A DNA stretch of 64,000 nucleotides from an uncultured Bacteroides sp. Its GTDB lineage: Bacteria; Bacteroidota; Bacteroidia; Bacteroidales; UBA932. The position numbers and the translations under genes were made by a program. Where the stretch lies: the NCBI GenBank assembly GCA_945874355.1, contig CAMCGB010000004.1, positions 62,001 through 126,000 of the forward strand, read 5' to 3'. The notes beneath the pieces are model-generated. The model was given only the letters and a program-made list of their open reading frames with translations. It was not told the DNA's origin and did no database searches. Positions 60,290-64,000 of the stretch are shown here, in pieces; positions within the stretch are counted from its first letter, which is position 1, and each line of letters opens with the position of its first letter.

Positions 60290-61894
60290 ATGACACGTAA
60301 AATATTCAGTCTGGCGGCTGCGCTGCTCCTTGGAGTTCTATGCATTGCCGCCCCTAAGAAAAACCACTACACCAACCCGATCCTCTTCTCGGACTATTCT
60401 GACCCCGATGTAATCAGGGTTGGTGACGACTATTGGATGACTTCCTCTTCATTCACCTGCTTCCCCGGGCTTCAGATCCTTCACTCCTATGACCTGCTGA
60501 ACTGGGAGATAGTCTCAAGCGCCCTTATCGACCTGGGCGACGATCTCGCTTTCGATGCTCCCTCCCACGGGAATGGAGTCTGGGCTCCGTGCATACGCTA
60601 CAATGAAGGAGTGTACTGGATATTCTGGGGCGATCCGGACAGGGGCATATACCAGGTCCACACGACCGACCCCCGCTCAAGCTGGAGCAAACCCACCCTG
60701 GTGCTGGAAGGCAAGGGCCTCATCGACCCTTCTCCGCTCTGGGATGAGGACGGAAGAGTATATCTCGTGCACGGCTGGGCAGGCTCGAGAGCCGGTTTCA
60801 AGAGCGTGCTGAGCGTCTGCGAGATGAACCGCAACTGCACCGGAGTAATTTCAAACCAGGTGATGGTATTCGACGGCAAGAGCAACGGCAACGACACCAT
60901 CGAAGGCCCCAAGTTCTACAAGAGGGACGGATGGTACTATATATTCGCTCCTTCGGGAGGAGTAAAGGAAGGCTGGCAGCTTGTATTGAAAAGCCGCAAT
61001 GTATATGGACCTTATGAGTGGAGGAAGGTTCTGCATCAGGGCAGTACTGACATCCACGGCCCTCACCAGGGAGGCTGGGTGACCGATTACAAGGGCAATG
61101 ACTGGTTCCTTCATTTCGAGGACCGTTACGCCTGGGGCAGAGTCTGCCACCTGCAGCCTATGGAGTGGAAAAAGGACGGCTGGTGCGTCATAGGACTCGA
61201 TCCGGACAAGGACGGAGTGGGAGAGCCGGTTCTGGAGTACAAAAAGCCAGCCGTCAAGAAGGAACTAGCTTCAAAAGTTCTCACTGAAGTCAGTGCCCTT
61301 GAAACAGTTACAGGATTTCGAGGAGTGGATATCCCCCTCAACTGGCAATGGGAGGCCAATCCTAAGTTCCATTGGTTTATGACCTGCCCTTCAAAAGGCT
61401 GTCTGAGGCTCAACTGCATCAAGCAGGACGAAGGCTGGAACAATCTCAGGGATACGCCCAACATCCTGGCCGAGAAGATAGTAGGCCCCAGGACCGTCTT
61501 TGAGACAAAGCTGGTGTACACTCCTTCATACGAGAGCGAAAGGGTCGGAGTGGCAGTAATCGGAAGGGATTACGCTACGCTCGAGCTTACAAATGCAGGA
61601 AGCGAAGGAGTTTTTCTGCGCCGCCTTGACTGCTACAACGCGAAGGAAGGCGCAAAGGAAGAAGTGAATTGCAGCCTGAAGTACTCTGAAGACAAGCAGA
61701 TTACCCTTTATGTAAGGCTGGAAGTAAAGGACCAGGCTGTCTGCACCTTCTCCTACAGCCGCGACGGCAAGGATTGGGAGGAGATAGGCTCGGATTTCAA
61801 GGCCCGCGAGGGAGACTGGATCGGAGCCAAGATTGGTCTGTTTGCAATAAGTGATATCAAGAAAAACGATGGAGGCTATGTCGAGATTTACTAG
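60290..61894 (+). CDS. GH43 glycosidase with C-terminal beta-sandwich
   Basis: Five-bladed propeller enzyme of the arabinofuranosidase/xylosidase group, likely removing arabinose or xylose from pectin side chains. 534 residues with signal MTRKIFSLAAALLLGVLCIAA. Catalytic residues in YSDPDVIRVG (Asp general base), LIDPSPLWDEDG (Asp) and IEGPKFYKRDG (Glu acid). The C-terminal ~190 residues form a GH43 C2/DUF1349-like sandwich. It overlaps the following lyase by 17 bases. Confidence 0.9.
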   Translation: MTRKIFSLAAALLLGVLCIAAPKKNHYTNPILFSDYSDPDVIRVGDDYWMTSSSFTCFPGLQILHSYDLLNWEIVSSALIDLGDDLAFDAPSHGNGVWAPCIRYNEGVYWIFWGDPDRGIYQVHTTDPRSSWSKPTLVLEGKGLIDPSPLWDEDGRVYLVHGWAGSRAGFKSVLSVCEMNRNCTGVISNQVMVFDGKSNGNDTIEGPKFYKRDGWYYIFAPSGGVKEGWQLVLKSRNVYGPYEWRKVLHQGSTDIHGPHQGGWVTDYKGNDWFLHFEDRYAWGRVCHLQPMEWKKDGWCVIGLDPDKDGVGEPVLEYKKPAVKKELASKVLTEVSALETVTGFRGVDIPLNWQWEANPKFHWFMTCPSKGCLRLNCIKQDEGWNNLRDTPNILAEKIVGPRTVFETKLVYTPSYESERVGVAVIGRDYATLELTNAGSEGVFLRRLDCYNAKEGAKEEVNCSLKYSEDKQITLYVRLEVKDQAVCTFSYSRDGKDWEEIGSDFKAREGDWIGAKIGLFAISDIKKNDGGYVEIY

Positions 61895-63395
61895 ACTTTC
61901 CCTGCTCTGCGCTCTGATTGTTTCTTTCCCCTTCGGAGCCCTGGCAAAAAAGACGGACGACAAGAAGACGGTAAGCGATGCTATGCGCAAGGCTACCGAG
62001 TTTATGGTGGAGAAGGTCTCCAACAACGGAGGATATCTGTGGAACTATTCCCCCGATTTCTCACGCTGCTGGGGCGAGCTTGAAGCCAAGAGCAGTATGA
62101 TATGGATCGAGAGGGGCACTCCCGCTATGGGGCATCTCTTCCTGGATGCGTATCACATCACCGGAGACGAATACTATCTCAATGCAGCCAGAAAGGCGGC
62201 TTCGGCCCTGATCTGGGCCCAGCTTCCCTGCGGGGGATGGAACTATATGGCTGATTTTGCGGGAGAAAGCTCCCTGAAGGACTGGTACGGCAAGGTCGCC
62301 TCCGGCTACCGCTACTGCGCCCAGGAACACCTGCACTACAGCGGCAACGCCACCTTTGACGACGGCACAATCGACGCCGCCACTTTCCTTCTGAGGCTAT
62401 ATACAGAGGAGTGGGATCCCGCTCTTCGTCCTGCCATAGACAAGGCCATTGACTTTATGATACAAAGCCAGTATCCCGTCGGCGGATGGCCCCAGAGATG
62501 GCCTCTCAGGCACGATTTCGTACACGAAGGCAAGGCTGACTACTCTTCCTTCATCACCATCAATGACGGAGTCCATACCGGCAACATCAATTTCCTTCTG
62601 GACTGCTATCAGATACTCTCCGAAGAAAGAGTGCTGGAACCCATCCAGAGGGCTATGAGCTGCGTTCTGGTGCTTCAGGGCGGGAAGCCCCAGGCCGGCT
62701 GGGCAATGCAGCATCAGCTGGACCTGAACTACAGCCCGGGACACGCCCGGGACTTCGAGCCGAGGGGCTGGGCCTCAACCGCCACGGCAGAGATGGTGGG
62801 CAACCTTATGACCTTCTACACCTGGACCGGCGACAGCAAGTATCTGGCAAGGATACCTGACGCGCTGGAGTTCCTCAAGAGCATTGAGTACAGCAAGGAT
62901 ATGGTTGAGTTCTTCGGAGTCAAACTGAAGGAGGGCCAGATACTCTGCCCGACCTTCGTCGAGGTGGGGACTGGCAAGCCCCTGTATCTGCACCGCGCCG
63001 ACGGAAAGTATTTTGTGGATTACGACCCCAACAATCTCATAACCCACTACCGCTCTTACAGGACCATCAACTACTCGGCTCTGGAACAGAGGTATCACGA
63101 GCTGCTGGAAATGAGCGTGGAGCAGGCTACAGCAGACTCCCCCTTCAAGGGAGACGCGAAAGTGAAGCGCTACCCCGCGATGATGAGCAAGGGAGCCGGG
63201 CAGAGCGTAGGCAGGGAAGAGGCCCTGGAGCTAGTTTCCCTTCTCAAGGACAAGCCCTACTGGAGCGGCAAGCTCCCCGGAGTCTCGGGAGAGAATCCCG
63301 GCTTCAGCGATGCTCCCCTTCCCTCTGAGGTAATCTCGATTCAGAGCTATATGACCAATATGGTGAAGTTGCTGAACTATTTTGTATCTTTGTAG
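61878..63395 (+). CDS. PL10-like pectate lyase
   Basis: Secreted (alpha/alpha) barrel protein of the Pec_lyase/PL10 type, cleaving polygalacturonate by beta-elimination. 505 residues with a signal peptide (FTRLSLLCALIVSFPFGALA). The family segment YPVGGWPQRWP (GGWPQ at 202-206) is followed by DYSSFITINDGVHTGNINFLLD, where classic PL10 has ITYNDDAM, so the calcium/catalytic loop is variant. Long C-terminus (about 400-505) of unclear role. Start at ATG 61878 or 61869, inside the GH43 end. Confidence 0.7.
   Translation: MSRFTRLSLLCALIVSFPFGALAKKTDDKKTVSDAMRKATEFMVEKVSNNGGYLWNYSPDFSRCWGELEAKSSMIWIERGTPAMGHLFLDAYHITGDEYYLNAARKAASALIWAQLPCGGWNYMADFAGESSLKDWYGKVASGYRYCAQEHLHYSGNATFDDGTIDAATFLLRLYTEEWDPALRPAIDKAIDFMIQSQYPVGGWPQRWPLRHDFVHEGKADYSSFITINDGVHTGNINFLLDCYQILSEERVLEPIQRAMSCVLVLQGGKPQAGWAMQHQLDLNYSPGHARDFEPRGWASTATAEMVGNLMTFYTWTGDSKYLARIPDALEFLKSIEYSKDMVEFFGVKLKEGQILCPTFVEVGTGKPLYLHRADGKYFVDYDPNNLITHYRSYRTINYSALEQRYHELLEMSVEQATADSPFKGDAKVKRYPAMMSKGAGQSVGREEALELVSLLKDKPYWSGKLPGVSGENPGFSDAPLPSEVISIQSYMTNMVKLLNYFVSL
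63385..63392 (+). promoter_or_regulatory. -7 element overlapping the lyase 3' end, before uxaC
   Basis: TATCTTTG covers the last codons of the PL10-like gene (its TAG follows at once) and is 34 bases before uxaC. It would give uxaC its own promoter. No good -33 element. Confidence 0.4.
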
Positions 63396-63426
63396 AACGA
63401 CTAACAATTGAAACCACAATAACATT

Positions 63427-64000
63427 ATGTCATCTTTCATCAACGACGATTTCATGCTCTCCACTGATACCGCGAAGATGCTGTATCACGAGCATGCAGA
63501 GAAAATGCCCATCATCGACTATCACTGCCATCTTGTACCCCAGCAGATAGCCGAGAATATCCAGTTCAGGGACATCACACAGCTCTGGCTTGTGGACGGT
63601 CACTACGGAGACCACTACAAGTGGAGGGCTATGAGAGGCAACGGAGTAAGCGAGGAGTATCTGACAGGAGGCAAGCACAGCGCCTGGGAGACTTTCGAGA
63701 AATGGGCCGAGACCGTTCCCTATACTATGCGCAACCCTCTCTACCACTGGACTCACCTCGAGCTCAAGAGAGTGTTCGGAATCGACAAGATTCTCTGCCC
63801 TGCCACCGCAAGGGAGATTTTTGACGAATGTAACGCCAAGCTCGCCACCGAGGAGTTCCGCGGACAGGCGCTGATACGCCGCTTCGGAGTCGAGACCGTC
63901 TGCACCACTGACGACCCCGCTGACGACCTGAGATACCACAAGATGATTGCCGAGCATCCTTTCGGCACCAAGGTTCTCCCCGCCTGGAGGCCCGACAAGG
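63427..64000 (+). CDS. uxaC: Glucuronate/galacturonate isomerase (partial, cut by window end)
   Basis: Amidohydrolase-type isomerase turning galacturonate to tagaturonate and glucuronate to fructuronate. The first 191 residues are visible, with the metal motif IDYHCHLVPQQIAENI near residues 30-45 and WRPDK at the cut end. The family length is about 470. It lies 31 bases after the lyase and completes uptake of free galacturonate released by GH28. Confidence 0.93.
   Translation, partial: MSSFINDDFMLSTDTAKMLYHEHAEKMPIIDYHCHLVPQQIAENIQFRDITQLWLVDGHYGDHYKWRAMRGNGVSEEYLTGGKHSAWETFEKWAETVPYTMRNPLYHWTHLELKRVFGIDKILCPATAREIFDECNAKLATEEFRGQALIRRFGVETVCTTDDPADDLRYHKMIAEHPFGTKVLPAWRPDK

Overview
The window reads as chromosomal DNA of an uncultured or uncommon Bacteroidales (Bacteroidota). 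Support for this: many genes are preceded by the Bacteroidota -7 element TAnnTTTG, a few with a matching TTG/TTTG at -33; Bacteroidota-typical families are present (DUF3575, DUF4296, DUF4861, DUF4876, FISUMP-type lipoproteins, a gingipain-like C25 peptidase, a TonB-dependent receptor with a CarboxypepD_reg N-terminus); and the division cluster has a minimal FtsL-like protein. There is no phage, plasmid, transposase, integrase or CRISPR signal. Two tRNA genes are present, tRNA-Arg(CCT) and tRNA-Leu(CAG).

Left part (1-6.9 kb): a compact pyrimidine operon pyrC-K-D-F-E-B followed by cyuA (cysteine desulfidase), closed by a strong bidirectional terminator shared with an opposing tRNA-Arg. PyrB carries a C-terminal zinc domain like that of PyrI, without the nucleotide-binding half. 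Then on the minus strand come tRNA-Arg, rpmF, yceD/DUF177 and typA, and divergently a + strand run of an unknown lipoprotein, an AMP-forming acyl ligase, dCMP deaminase and an S41 processing protease (9.5-14.4 kb).

Middle (14.4-26.7 kb, mostly minus strand): two tandem secreted alpha/beta hydrolases behind tRNA-Leu, a DUF3575 barrel protein, an HExxH lipoprotein, then ftsY-pheT-DUF4296-deoC. At 23.9-25.4 kb two gene remnants, a malectin-type domain on minus and an unrecognised enzyme end on plus, meet head to head with both 5' ends missing. A FISUMP-like lipoprotein follows. From 26.7 to 28.4 kb there is no convincing gene. This stretch is packed with extragenic repeats, long hairpins and two related 69-bp palindromic units.

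28.4-45.0 kb: the complete division/cell-wall cluster mraZ-rsmH-ftsL-ftsI-murE-mraY-murD-ftsW-murG-murC-ftsQ-ftsA-ftsZ, with gltX overlapping the ftsZ stop. Opposing it are truB and rpiB.

46.3-54.1 kb (minus): a four-gene cell-envelope operon made of a C25-type cysteine peptidase with a long, possibly HEAT-like C-terminus, a TonB-dependent receptor, a DUF4876 lipoprotein and a DUF6850-like barrel protein. I consider this the best candidate for a poorly described system. 54.2-64.0 kb (plus): a pectin/polygalacturonate locus with GH28, GH105, KduD, KduI, DUF4861, a LamG-like protein, GH43, a PL10-like pectate lyase and UxaC (cut by the window end). Together these would cleave homogalacturonan and its side chains and feed unsaturated uronate and galacturonate to 2-keto-3-deoxygluconate and tagaturonate. 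No SusC/SusD pair or sensor is in the window.
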